64,000 nt of DNA from Lingula anatina (taxonomy: Eukaryota > Brachiopoda > Lingulata > Lingulida > Lingulidae), in contig NW_019775388.1 in NCBI RefSeq assembly GCF_001039355.2, positions 384,842 to 448,841 of the forward strand, written 5' to 3'. This document shows, in pieces, positions 46,724-62,815 of the stretch. Within the stretch, counting starts at the first letter, position 1, and each line of letters opens with the position of its first letter. A program made the position numbers and the translations under genes. The notes beneath the pieces are model-generated. The model was not told where the DNA came from. It searched no databases and was given only the letters and a program-made list of their open reading frames with translations.

Positions 46724-48478
46724 ATGCCACGAACAAGAAGAAGACGTGCTGTGCCAAACGCCGATGACGGCCCTCCAGCAACCAGAAGCAGAATGACTGT
46801 CGGAGACTCAGGGTATGGCAACTTTTGGTCTTAATGTTTAAATTTAAGTAAGGCACTATTAGTAAGAACTGGTGAACGGGGACTTAAAAAAGCAACTCGC
46901 CCAGTGAATACTCAGTAACCCATTACAAAAAGATCTTAAAATTTACTCCACTTGAAGCTAAAAATGTTGAGAATCCAAGTTATATGTTGCTTCTATTACT
47001 CGGTTATTTAGTGCAGCTACTAGTGTTACACAATAAGGTAATTTACGCACCAGTAGTTTTGAGCGCGAAATTTTTTGCACAGTATTTGTATGTTTTTTGT
47101 GTAAACAACAAGGCTGGAGTGATTGGGCAAAATGGAAAAATACAAATAATTATGTTCTTATTGGAATAAAGTTTTGATTCTATTTTAGTGTTAGTCTGTC
47201 AGAAGGCAGACACAAATTAGTTACAGATGAAAAGTTTATGGAAATGAACAAAGTGTTGAACAACATTGACGAGGAAAATGGTAAATATCTGTAGATAAAC
47301 TGATAAAAACATCAAAATAAGGGATATATGTAATAAAATTTATGGCAAGATTTAAAATATTGAATCTTCATATAATAATGCCAATGAAAATAAACAAACC
47401 TGAACAGGGAATCTTATCATCTGGTTTAAAATACTTGCTTTTAACTTGCAGGTTTGAAATTTATTGAAGCAGATTTTCACATTGAAGACAACCGGAAGGA
47501 CCACCATACTCTTGAATATGAACATAAAGATCTGATTGTTCGTAGAGGGCAGCCTTTTACTCTCATGTTGAAGTTTGATCAGCATGTCTATACCAGTGAC
47601 CTAATAACACTACAATTTTGTATAGGTAATAGACTATACTATTGTGAAAGACATTATTTTCTCTTTGTAAATGTTGAGAATTTGATATTTCAGAAATTGC
47701 TGTGAAATTGAAATATAACATACATTGATGGTTATAGCTTTGTACTTATATGTTGTAATTTTGCTAATTGTGCATGTTTTTTAAAATGTTAAATTTTGCT
47801 AGAATCATTACTAGATTCATTCTAGCATGGCAAATTATTGCCAAATATGAAAGATAATTAGATTGTATTTACTCTAAGTATTGTAATATATAAAATAAAA
47901 ATTAACTATTTTTTAGAATTAATACAACTTGTCTTTGATTAAATATACATTTAATACAAAAATTATGTATTACTGACCCTTTATTCATCAAAAATTACAT
48001 TGTTTACAGGTTACAAATAAATAAATTAAATTCAAATTAGTTTTGTTTTAAGAATTAGTTTTCAGTAAGTGTTTTTCATCATGTCTTTGGGAACAGAATG
48101 AATTGAGAATGCATTGATTTCTAGGTGACCGTCCTCTGCAGAGTAAGCGAACAGTGGTTCGTGTGCCAGTGTTGTTTCACTCATCAGAAACTCTCTCCAC
48201 AGCTGAGAATTGGAGTGCAGTGATTAACGAGCGGTCAGGGCAATCTGTCTCAGTGACTGTGACCCCTTCAGCAGAAGCAATGGTGGGAAAATACCAGCTG
48301 TTTGTGGAAACCAAGAGAAACGACAAAGAGAATCGTCAGCAAGCAAAATCCCCTATCTATGTCCTTTTCAATGCTTGGTGTAAAGGTAGAATATGTGAAG
48401 GAGTTTGGTACAACACATAAAAAATGAAATGTCAATTTTCTGAAGAAGAGGTACATTTGTATATGATGGTGTTGAATC

Positions 48479-48510
<32 letters not shown>

Positions 48511-48513
48511 TTG

Positions 48514-48553
<40 letters not shown>

Positions 48554-51500
48554 TTTCATATAGATGATACCATCTTCTCCAGCATGTGTTATTTGTTTAG
48601 GAGTCTACTTTAAAATTCAATATAATTTCAAATACTCATTTAATCATAGTACAGCACATTACTAGAATCTGTACATGTGGTCAGTGTGCACATTACTTCT
48701 GATATAGATGATGCTGTTTACATGGCCGATGATGACTTAAAAGAGGAATATGTGTTGAATGAGAAAGGAAGACTTTGGAGGGGAACTGTCAACAACTTTG
48801 GAGGTTCACCTTGGAATTTTGGACAGGTTTGTTACTTTGAATGTTAACAACAAATTTTAAACTTATGTCCCTGCGCCTAAAGCTTGTTGCATACTTGTAA
48901 CATGAATTATAGTGATGAAGTATTTATTTTCATTCAAGAAGTATTTGTTTACTTTAATGCACCTATAAAGTAAATTAGACAGCTACAATGATACTTATTG
49001 ACTAAAAACCCCAGATGTATGTTTGTGTTTATTTCTGTTTTTATGTAGAACTGTTTATTTTAGTTTGAAGATGTAAGTTTGGATGCAGCCCTGTATGTGC
49101 TTCAGAAGGCCAAGATTACAGGACCTGCTTTAGGCAACCCAGTCATTGTCACCAGGACTTTCACTGCCCAGGTGAGTATATAGACATTTTAGCACAGGGC
49201 GTATTGTTTTTGGAAAGAACAAATGCATACTTACACAGATATTAAATGATGCCTTAGATCAATTTTAAATTTATTTAAGGAGCTTATTTATGTAATTTCA
49301 TCCAAATCAATTCCAAATTCTCAACATGAACATGATGTTGATAATGTTTTAATAAACTTTTAATGCAATGGTTTATGTTTCATTAATTAGACCAACAGCA
49401 TGGATGACAGAGGAATACTTGAGGGTCGTTGGGCGCAAGACTTCCCCCAGCCATCTACCAAACCTTGGATTTGGACAGGCAGTGCAGACATTTTGGAGCA
49501 GTTTATGGAAAAGAAGAAAACTGTCAAATATGGACAGTGCTGGGTGTTTTCTGGTGTTTTGTGTACCTGTAAGTCTACTGATTCTTTACTAACTGTGGGT
49601 GTTGGATAAGTATTTGCATATAGAATCAGTGGGATATGTATGATTGCTGAAACATTTAGTGACTAGAATAATGAAGAATAGTTTGCTTCGAGATATCTGT
49701 AAACAGGTTGGTATTACTGGTGATGCAATACAGTATAATACATAGTGGGCTTAGTAATTATTTTCCTGCTGCAAGGCATAGTGAATAACCACTTGACATG
49801 TCAAGAATATTATTTTCATAAAGGTTATAAAAATAAGTATGCTATTTTTACCTGCTTCTTGAGTGATTCACACTTTATGTGGTGAAATTTAGTATGTTTG
49901 ATAGTAATTTTATAAAGACATGTAGATCATGGCAGAATCAGTTGTATATACCCGCACCTTTTGTAGCTTTACCAAAATCTGCTATCCCAGCTGGTTTTAG
50001 TGTTGCAAGTCGGATGCTTCTGCTAGCAACCTTGCGCTAATGTTGCTGGAGTGTTACTGTAGCAGTGCTAGGATGTTCTGCTTTCAGTGTGTCGTGCTGT
50101 CGGTATCCCATGTAGAAGTGTCACTAATTTTGAATCTGCCCATGATTCTGATGGCAGTGTGACCATCGATGTGCATTGGAATGAGGCTGGGGAGCCTGTG
50201 GAAGAGTTAAATGATTCCATTTGGTAAGAAATGTCAAATAATGGAGCTGACATTGGGATAAGGATACATTGTATTTCATAAAGAATACAATAAAGTAACT
50301 TAACTAGCTCCTAAATCAGTTAAACTTCTGGCTATACTGCCCACAATAATGCTTCAGTTATGCATTAAAATTTTTAATATACATACCTTAAACCTTTTAA
50401 CATGGATTCAGATTCAACTAAAGAAGCCTTAGGATTAAAAAATCTGGAATGCTGCTTGACATCCCTTCCTGATGAGAATAAACAGGATCATGTACTTACA
50501 GTTATGCTTCAATAACTTTCCTGCAGTGCCAACAATGAACACATACTGAATTTATTCATGCACCTCTACTGTCCACTTGGTAGAACTGTATTTATATATT
50601 TATGGTATTTGAAGTGTATTGTAATGATAGAGTTTATTTAGCATTATGTTATGCTTACAGTTTTTATTTATGTTATCAGGAACTTTCATGTGTGGAATGA
50701 GGCTTGGTTCAAACGTACAGACCTTCCATCAGGAAATGATGGTTGGCAGGTCATAGATGCCACACCACAGGAGTCCAGTGGAGGTATGTGCAGTTTTAAG
50801 CCATCAATGCTGATATGTAAACAGTGACAGAATATGTAAAAGCTGTACACATACACCATCAGCATTTTTTCATTGAACATTCTGTATTTAATTTGATGAT
50901 CAGGCTAGCCATCAGAGACTGAAAAGTAATGAGGGGCCATTAGGCACACTCTCATGGAGCCTTATCACTTACACAAATCTAGGTAATTTTCATAAAGGCA
51001 AATATACATCAACTGTCTTAACTTTGCTTGGACCTTGTTGTTGAAGGTGCTCTAATTTTCTTTTCTAGCTCTCACCATTAAAAAAAGCATGATTATTCTT
51101 TTAGGTTTAATGCAGTGTGGCCCTGCTCCTCTGAGTGCTATTAAGGCTGGCAATGTGTATTACAACTATGATACACCATTTGTGTTTGCAGAAGTCAATG
51201 GGGACCGTATTCACTGGGAGGTAGGTTAAAATTATTATCATGCCTAACTTGCCAGGATTTTATATATGAAGTACTGGTCCAGTCAGGTGTACTTTGTGTT
51301 AAGACAAAAACAGACTGACAACATTTGTAATGCTGGAATGTTTTATGAAGCAAATGAAGTTTTATGCTGTTAATTTTGGGTCAGGAAAATTTTGAATTTA
51401 AGGTATTATTTTCATTAATTGCGTTAAAAAAAGGATTTGTTATACTTTAGGTGAAAAAAGATGGAAGCATGGAGTGCATTTACATAGAGAAGTATAAGGT

Positions 51501-53345
51501 TGGGCGGTTCATTAGCACCAAGGCAGTAGGTAGCAATGAGCGAGAAGATCTTACGAGTGCTTACAAGTTCAAGGAAGGTAGGTAATGCAATTATAGGACT
51601 GAAACTTGAGAAATATCATAATTAACCTATCTCATTAAGAGGCTAGGGATTTCTTAAGTGGACATAGAGTGAGGTATTAATTTAATTCATTCATGTAAAA
51701 TTTACCATCAGTTACAACTTTTTAATCTTTGTTCATGTATAGTAATTATAACTGTACAGTAATAGGGTCACATTCTGACTTTCAGGTTCAGATGCAGAAC
51801 GAGCTGCTGTACGCCATGCATTTAAGTTTGGCAGCCGCAGGGAGCAGAAAGTTTATAAACCTGAGGCAGAAGATGTTTCCTTCAAGATCACCATCCCACC
51901 TGTGGTAGCCACAGGGAAGGACTTTAATGTCCAGCTAGACTTGAAGAATAATGGTAACAGCATTAGGGATGTCAAGGCCACCTTGACTGCCCTCACTAGC
52001 TTCTACACTGGTGTGCCCTCAGATCGCATCAAATGTCAGACATTTGAAATAACTTTGGATCCAGATCAAGGTCAGAGTTTTTCACCTTTTTTCAGATGTG
52101 ATTTTTTTCTTCTTCTTCTCTGTCTCTCTCCTTGCATTTTGAATTTTTAAGACTGGATTAAGCAACTAACAAAGAGCTACACTGTTACCTTCTTGCCCAT
52201 TTTCTGTACATATTCATATGGCAGTTTAAATTCACAGGAAATTTGCTAAAATATTCTTTCACTAAAGCAAGTAGATGATAATGTTGTAACAAGGGTATTG
52301 CAACTGTTGTAGAAAAGAGCATTGACATTGATGTGCTAGCAGATGACTACATGGAACTGCTGAAACCTGATGCACTGATCCAGGTGTATGCCAAGGCCAG
52401 GGTGCAGCAGACAGGACAGGCATTTGTTAGAGAGGACACCGTGGATCTGTCACCTAGCATGGAGGTTGACGTGTTGAAGGTAGGTGCACTCACCATACTA
52501 TATCACTTGCTTGTTAGCAAAGGTTACACTTGAATATTTTATTGCAATTGTATTTGTGATGAAACTATTTGAAACTTGTCACTTGAATGATGGAGTTGTA
52601 GAGATAAAATATACCAGTGTCTACCAATAATTGTGTTTCATATTTACAGCTACAAGCTCCAGAAAGAGTGAATAGATCTGAGCCATTTGAATTGCGTATG
52701 AAGTTCACTAACCCTCTGAAGATCCCCATCACTAAAGGGATGTTTCGCATTGAAGCTGCTCACATCGTACGCAGCAAGGTCATTCCTATAAAGTGAGTGG
52801 ACAGTTCAATTCTAACTGAATGATTATTGATGACTTTTAGATTTGTTTAATATCTGATGCCTGTAATGTGGACATAGGTTTAGATTTCCTGTGAGATTGA
52901 AATAGATAATGAAAGATTGTATTTAGATACACAGTTTATGTTTGCTGCCTTTGTTAAATGCTTTTCACTGTTTTCAACTGTTAAAAAATTCCATTTGTTA
53001 TACACCAACAAAGCTCATTACTAATACTATCTCAATCAGCACTATTAACCCAAGTTGGAGTTCTAAGCTTTTGACCACCTATTTCACTTTCAACAGTCAA
53101 CCCATTCAAATGTAACAGCATGCAGTTTGTTAACTTTAGATAACTTAGAGTGTGTAATCCTTTATTTGAGTTTATTAGGACTGACATATGTTCTCTTCAG
53201 ACAAACCATCGCTCCAGGTGCGGAAGTGGTGGAGACTTGTGTGTTGACGGCAAAGCTGCTAGGCCAGACAGAAATTCTGGTCAATTTTTCTTCAGATCAG
53301 ATGGTTGGAATTTATGCCTCAACCAATTTATATGTCCACATTTGA
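46724..53345 (+). CDS. Protein-glutamine gamma-glutamyltransferase (transglutaminase), isoform with proximal last exon
   Basis: Ca2+-dependent enzyme that cross-links protein glutamine and lysine side chains. Exons: 46724-46812, 47189-47280, 47452-47625, 48125-48385, 48708-48826, 49064-49171, 49391-49568, 50088-50223, 50680-50783, 51105-51220, 51451-51577, 51786-52070, 52313-52479, 52650-52792, 53201-53345; 2244 nt, 747 aa. Domains: basic N-terminus (MPRTRRRR); TGase-N beta-sandwich about 60-185; catalytic core about 195-500 with Cys331 in [10 protein letters not shown], His389 in [10 protein letters not shown] and Asp412 in [11 protein letters not shown]; two C-terminal beta-barrels about 520-747. 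The Cys-His-Asp spacing (58 and 23) is close to that of vertebrate enzymes (59 and 23 in human TGM1), so it should be active. It resembles the TGM1/annulin group in having an N-terminal extension. The last coding exon is duplicated downstream. Confidence 0.95.
48480..48548. repeat. (GAT)n followed by (GT)n
   Basis: Compound microsatellite in transglutaminase intron 4, which generates spurious Ser-rich and His/Thr-rich open frames. Confidence 0.95.
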
Positions 53346-53857
53346 TGATGTAAGATAGTCGCTCCAGGTGCGCTCCACTCCAGATAGAATTTTTCTTTTT
53401 CAATTTACAAGACAAAAATGTGTATAGATATAAAAATGTCTTCTTCACAGGGAAAAACTACTAGAGGCATTCCAGTCCAGCTTAAGCTGATTTTGCACTT
53501 ATCTACATTTTTAATCTTTCACATTATTTTTATCTGCATTGCGTATAACCCTTTTCACTTTCTTTGGTGCAGTTTATTTCTAGTGTTTTAAAGTATTGCA
53601 TTGTTATGGTGGGGGTGAAAAAGTCAACCCCTTTTGATCTCTTGGAAAATACAAATGATGTTTGTCTATTATATTATTATATGGATAACACATGTACTGG
53701 TAATTTTTTTTTTTTTTTTTTTTGATTTACAAACCAATTTAAAGAAATGAACAAGGGTGAGAATAGTGGTGTTTTTCTTATCTTTTCACTTCATCTCTGT
53801 ACTCAGCCAGCAAAACAAGCTGGTATCCTGCTTCTTTGAAAACATCTTTATTTTGAG

Positions 53858-53863
53858 AATAAA
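53858..53863 (+). terminator. Poly(A) signal between the two transglutaminase last exons
   Basis: AATAAA about 510 nt after the first stop codon (53343-53345) and about 130 nt before the second terminal exon, in the right place to end the proximal isoform. Confidence 0.5.
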
Positions 53864-53994
53864 GAATGCTTTTTTAAACTTTCTTTGCAAATTTAAGTTT
53901 CCTTTTTTGGTTTAAATTGGGCATAATTTCATTTCTACCATTTAATTTCAATCAAGACCTTATATTTATTTATATAATTTCTCCATGTTTTTAG

Positions 53995-54145
53995 GAAACC
54001 TGTAGGCCCAGGGGCAGAGATAGAGGTAGTGACAGAGCTCACCTCAGCACGTTCTGGCAAAAAAGAAATCATAGTTGGATTTAGTTCTGACAAATTAGAT
54101 GGTATCTCTTCATCAATTGAAGTGTATGTGCCTTATTCTTATTAA
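53995..54145 (+). CDS. Alternative last exon of the transglutaminase gene
   Basis: Preceded by TTTTTAG and entered in the same phase as the exon at 53201-53345, with which it is homologous: both read PGAE near the start, FSSD in the middle and a beta-strand ending in (L/V)YV at the C-terminus. It encodes 49 residues ending VPYSY and a stop. Spliced to the exon ending at 52792 it gives a 749-aa protein. The two exons differ at over half their residues, so the duplication is old. They can only be used one at a time because each has its own stop codon. A candidate poly(A) signal lies at 55540-55545. Confidence 0.85.
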
Positions 54146-56817
54146 TGGTATATTTGTAAGTTGGACATTCCCAATATAGTTTCATTGAAGAGTGAAAATT
54201 AAGGGCTATAGATATACAGAATCTCTTTACATTTCATCTCCTTATTAGTACTTTCTTTTTTTTCTAAAAGCATCTGAGTTATATATGCAAACATATGTAC
54301 TTGTGCACATTTCAAGGGGTATTGTGCAGTAGTTGTGATTTTTAAGGTATCAGTGTATATGCGATGAAGGATGGTGCATTCAATTAGTACAATACTAGTA
54401 ATATCTGATGAGCTTACATATCTATAAAAGCAATTTTTGAACAATTTGTCAGTGCTGTTTTTGGAATTTTGGCATTTTCCTAGTGTCATCAAGTTGCCCA
54501 GAACACACAAATTCTGGCTTTGTCAAGTTTACATGACTTAACTTTTTCAAGAAGTTATAAAGAGAAGGTCTCTTTTTAACTTCTTGACTTTTTGAAGACT
54601 GCTTTTTATCCCCTGGCTTCAGCATTATTTGGCTTTAGACAAGCAAATTATTACATGCACAATTTACATTTATAACTACACAGAAGCAGAGATTGTTATC
54701 TCACTGCTTCAGAAGAACGCATTTTCCAAATGGAACAGAAGTTCAGACTATATAAAACACATTTAAAATGACAAGATAATTACATCATTTCAGAATATTA
54801 AGGCAGAATATTATGGCAGCTGGTTAACATTACTAGACAATCAAAACTTGTGCTTTGGTTGCAGTAGAATACCATGTACTGTTTTTATTGAAGGGATAAC
54901 AACTGTTCATTTGGGAAAAAAAGTTTTCCTGGGGTGAACGACAATTTTCCATTACTCACATATTGTTTATGAATCTATTCTGACATTCAAAGTTAGTTCC
55001 TGTTTTGTTTCTAAAAAGTTTTTTTTTTCAATAATTTCTTAAGAGATTATTGCAGAGGGTAGACATCTATGTAGATCACATGGTCTGATGGCAAGCACAT
55101 TTACAAGAAGAATTGTGAAAACTGCAGTTTTGATGGTAAAATAGAATTGTATTTCTAGGAGTTGTTTACAATGTATTTATTGTGAAATATGGATCTCATA
55201 GGAAAAGTTGTTATCCTTTTAGTCTTTGTTAGCAGCATTTGAATTAAGAAAATTGCTTTTATTAGAAAATGCCTTTTATCTTTGTGTGTGTGGCTCAGTC
55301 TTGTAAAAATAGCATAGACTAATATATTTACTAATTAATTTTATTTTTAGTAACAATAAACATATTTTCTAGTAAGATTTGAAGATTACATAAAAGTGCA
55401 AATTTTTTTCATTCCACCCATGGTCTTTAATATCAATGAACCCATTATTTGCTTACGAAATTAATTTTTTAACTAATTGTCTCTAGCACAAAGTGTTACA
55501 AACCCAGTTGTAACAGTTATATTTTCCTTAATTTGAAAGAATAAACATGTTTGCTCTTGTATTTTTAACGAACTTGTCTATATTGGCCTAAAACAAGGCT
55601 GTTTGTATTGCGTGACGATATACAAGACTAGAAAAATGTATGTCATGTACTCTGAAATTTAAAACAAATTATTTATTTTAGACCAATAGCTATTCATTCC
55701 ATTTGTTCATACCTTTATCATGATAAACACTGTCAAAGGAGTTAAATTGGTCCCACTGAATACACTTTCAAATTTACTGAAAGGAATGAAAAGAAAAACT
55801 CAAAATTGAAAAGTTGCAATGGCAATTTCAATGTGTTTGAGACATGCTTTAGAGCTACAAAGGATAGCATGTTATAAATTCACTACACAAAGTGTATATA
55901 TTTATATATGTCTAAATAGATACATTTAAAAGGCTTAAAACATGAATTTCCCAAAAATCAGGACAATACATGATCTGGATGTAAAATTGTGGACGGTTCA
56001 CTTTTACATCTGCTTTTTAAAAAATGAAAGATTACTGAATACACTTCCTGTTTGGAGCATACATAATTTTTTTTTTTTTTTTGGTCATTTCAAATGGCCA
56101 CTTGTTTAAATTAATAAAACTGATGTTCGAATGACAGCTCATCTCTGCCTAAACTGACAAAAGAAAAAATTGCCTTTGCGCTGGTAGTTAGAAGTTTCTG
56201 ACTTACTGGTGACACTATATAAGAAAGATCATAAATAAAGACAACATAAAGTGACCTAACAGCCTCAAGTATCTAGTGCAAAAAGCAATTTATCAAAATA
56301 CTTTTCAAATCATAAACAATTACTAAATTACTTTAGCTTTCACAAATTAGGAATTCCAAATATTTGTGTTAAAGTTATTAAAGGCAATTCTACTGTTATG
56401 ATAGAGGTGCTCTTTCATTTAAAGTGTATAATGAGGACTACATGTGTGCTAATTCAGCTCTGTCATAGAAACAGTAAGTGTGCATTTTTGTCTTACCCCT
56501 TCTAGGAAAGTGATGTGGACAAATTAAAAATGTCTTTTTCGATCATCAATTTCCTAAAAATACATCTGGGTTTAACAAACGTGTTGAACACCTTTTAACA
56601 AACTTAAGTATATATATAATTTAAGAAATTTAGATATAATATAAGTAACACTTTAAACAGCGAGAAAAATAAAATATGCATCTTAACATGAATTCTAAGA
56701 CCTGAATGAATGCATATTTTCACAATAGTTGCAATATATAATGCACATTTTAAATAAATGTAAAGCAGACACAAAAGTTTGTGACCGACATGTTTCTTTT
56801 CACAAATCCCTTCGATA
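54146..56817. other. Convergent intergenic region, transglutaminase / calcyphosin-like
   Basis: No coding exon seen. It probably contains the 3' UTRs of the distal isoforms of both genes and an uninterrupted MITE at 54892-55218. Confidence 0.6.
54892..55218. mobile_element. MITE related to the nested one at 44087-45216
   Basis: Ends AGGGATAACAACTGTTC and, inverted, AAGGATAACAACTTTTCC. Flanks are TTGA and TTAG, apparently decayed TTAA. Internal words CCTGGGGT-AACGAC, TCTATT-GACATTCAAAGT, CTTAAGAGATTATT and GGTCTGATGGCAA match the other copy, which has a LINE fragment in the middle. Confidence 0.85.
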
Positions 56818-56964
<147 letters not shown>

Positions 56965-57437
56965 TCAAGTATAAATATTGATACTTTCAATTTACATATC
57001 TTGTCCCAAAGTTCGTGTGAACTGTGTAATTAGGTCTCGCATTTGTCATATTAACATCAGTTTACAGAGCCGTAATTTTAAAGCTTGCAGTGCCCATTCA
57101 TTTGCATTTGCAACAAACACTTGAGTAACTATACATGCACTATAACACACTTGCAGTTCAAGTTGTAGTTGTTTTACATTATAGAAAATATTTTGAAAGC
57201 TATCCTTTAAGTATGTACAGGTAGGGTGGGTAATATATATATAAGTTACAATAACCGTAAGTAAGCAGTTAACTTAGTGCCAAAAGTCTAACAAGTCTTT
57301 CTACACCCTTTCCCTTTTTCAATCCTTCAATTCAACCAGTTGTATGCTTGTGGCAGCAAGCTGAATACTTATGCAACTTCAAATTAACAATATCTGCCAA
57401 CTGGATGGTCATGCACATTTAACTTCTTATACAACAG

Positions 57438-57559
57438 GGGCCGTATTCTCAAAACTTTGTAACTTACAAACCTTCGAGAATACCAACTTAGGTGAATGAT
57501 CGGACTTACGTGAAAAGTTACAAGAATTTGTAAGTTACAACCTTTCGAGAATACGGCCT
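57438..57559. mobile_element. 122-bp palindromic MITE in the calcyphosin-like gene
   Basis: Left end GGGCCGTATTCTCAAAACTT then GTAACTTACAAA; the inverted right end is AGGCCGTATTCTCGAAAGGT then TGTAACTTACAAA. It lies between the two alternative last exons. Confidence 0.8.
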
Positions 57560-59931
57560 CAGTACAACATATCTAATCTAGTATTAGTAATTTTGATAAT
57601 ATTTGTTTCTCACTTGACAACCAGACTTAAGTTAAAGAAAAAAGATTATCCCACACACAAACAGGGATACCAGTATCTGTAAATGAAAAAATACTGAATG
57701 CATTTTTAAACACTTTCTGTACCAATTTGATAGAGGGGAAATGAAAAAAAAAATGATGAGAAGTTTCCATGACAACTTATTATTACGTACACACATTTCA
57801 GACACCTTTACACTTCATGGTGGTCAAGTGTAGTTTGTTACAACCTATGAGACACAAAGATGCACCCAGAGCACCACAAGCAGTGTAAATTAAAGCATAC
57901 AATGATTCACCATAATATCATAATAACAGTGAATTGTACTGATAATTAAAGCTAGAAACCTGTAAAAATATTTGGTCTGAGCATGTTAAAAGCACTAAAA
58001 GTTTTCATAGGGGCATAATGTTTTGGTGGATGATTTTGGTGCGAAACTTAGGGTTTTTTAAATACCTCCTTGCAACTAATAATTTTAAGGGTTATAAGGA
58101 ATATCTGTGTAAATTTGGAATATTCTCCTAGTCACCTATAAATCATTAGCAGAGCATCCTAAAGAACAGTTTATAAAAAGTACAGAATGAAGGTTTCATA
58201 CCAGATATGCCTGAATCAGCCCCTCAGTATTTTTCATCAAATTTATTTGACAGCCTTTATCATTGGAAGAATTCACAATTGATTTCAATATCGGCATCTT
58301 ATGCATTTAGAATTACATCTCAAAATTCAGCATGCATTAGCAAACATCAAGAAAAATGCATTAAATTATTGTAGAGACTTTCTGTTTAGAAGTTAAGACA
58401 ACCAAAAGGCAGAGCACCAGTGAAAATCGATAAATTTCACATTTTCACTGACAAAATCTGACATACAATTCACATTAGTCGTAATTTTGATGGCATGTTT
58501 TGCAGTCCTCCCCCATGGTTTCACATAGTCTTTGAAACTATATGAATAGTTTCTTTGGTGACTGAAAAAAAGAAAATCATCTTCTCTGAAAATGCTGATA
58601 TTCACATCAACAGTCTGATCGGGAAAAGGGTCAATACAAAATCTATTCTAAAAATAAGGTGAACTGGTACTTTACATTTGACATTTTTAATCAAAAGAGC
58701 AACTGCAGTCACCAAAATGGATGATAAGAAGTGCTACACTGCGAAAGGCAGAAAAAATGGTGCCCTTGAAAGCAGTATGTTTATGCCATCAATTGCAATC
58801 AATATAGTGATATATCAAGATAAAATGAGATTTTCACAAAAGTTGCAAATGCCTGAAAGGAGGGGGGGGGGGGTCTTTCATTTATTTTTTTTACATTGTA
58901 TATTTAATGTAACTAATCTGGAGGAGGGATAGAATATTTGGAGGTGAAAGATTGATATTTAAAAGGCAAGTAACTATGTGAAAATTCTTTTATGCAAGTC
59001 TTATGTACATAATCCTACGTACAAATCTATAAAATGTGCATATAAATTAAGTTAATTAAAAAAATACAAGAAAAATATTTTAAGATTACAAACATACTGT
59101 CACTCTGCGTGTTTGTGAATGCTGATAAATAAAGACAGTTCAATGTGATTAGTAATAAGTATATTTACTAGGATCTAATTTGTTATTGCTTTTGAAATTC
59201 TAATTAAACTGTTATTACATATGAAAAAATATGATTAAAGGACAAAAACAATGAATGAAAGGAAAAGAATAATGGAATTCCATGCATTGTTTGCAGGGCT
59301 TCAATCACAGATCACTTGTTTTAAACTCCACTGCAGTTTTACATTCTGTACCATATACCCAACAATATTGCACATGGTAAGGACTGTTTTAAAACTGCAC
59401 CTCTGACAATAAAGCATGTCAATAATCATGCCAGTCACTTCTTTGTCTGCTTCAGCTTAAAAGATATCACTTCAAAAACTCTGAAAAACATTGCATGGCC
59501 AAGTAGTAATCACACTCAATTCCAGAAAAGATCAAACTGAAGGCCTAATCCACCCGAGGGTATTATCCATATTTAGAAACCTTGGTGAATACCTGCATAC
59601 AAGTCTACAAGAGTGAAAAGACATTTACCACATCACAACAGCTATGATATCTAGTTCATTTTGTCTGCAGGTCTCATTTCCTACCTTTTCAACCCAAATT
59701 TACTTTATCTCATAGAATTTTTTGGATAAAAAACATGACATAACAATGCCATTGACAGAATATACTCAAAGTGCTGAGAAATGCATTTTCAACAAGAAAC
59801 CATGTGATGTGCTATGATTTCTACGCAAGGTTAGGTAACAAAAACATAGGCACTAATAACCAGAGTAATGAACTCCCAGCTCCACGTGAAATAATAATTA
59901 CCATTACATGCAAGAGAAACCAGCCTTAAGG

Positions 59932-62238
<2,307 letters not shown>

Positions 62239-62815
62239 CGCGCAGTGGTTGGCGATAATTTGTGTTTATTTTCAATGCAGGTGCTCGAAAGACTCGCTTT
62301 GCGTAGGGATCTCAGTGAATTGAAATCAAATATTTTCTTCCAGTTATAATACCCTCAAGCCTGTAAATAGTTTTAATTAAGTCTCCGGTGTTTTTGGCGT
62401 TCTCTGAATTCAACAAATGACAAGGAAATCTTGCGTTAATCTAGAATTTTCAAATAAAATGTCGTCTTTACCACGGAAGTGACGTCAGTAATGTTTTGTC
62501 TCTCTTTTCCCTGACAACAGCAGCTTAACGCTAGTCGAGTTCTTGTAATAGTATATCTTATCATATTATTCGTTGGTGTAATATATGTAATATAATAAAT
62601 TTATTGTGACATAAGCATTTGCTTTTGTGAATAAGATATAAAAATTTACATCGTTTCACCACCGCAACCTGAATATTGGATGACCCAATTTATGGCGCGT
62701 GTTAAAACCGGTTTGTGACCTATTTACTATCATTTCCACATCCGGCGGAAAGTGAGGCACTGGGCAGCACGGTTGCATTGCTGTATCAGATAAACAGCTG
62801 GTCCCCTACGGCATC
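62239..62815. promoter_or_regulatory. Putative bidirectional promoter CAPSL / MTAP
   Basis: 577 bp between divergent start codons. It contains TGACGTCA at about 62481-62488 (in GAAGTGACGTCAGTAAT), a perfect CRE/ATF-type palindrome. Promoter role is inferred from layout. Confidence 0.6.

Noticed and set aside
58393-58932. Frames between the two calcyphosin-like last exons
   Set aside because: No similarity to EF-hands or other domains; they lie in the intron/3' UTR region.
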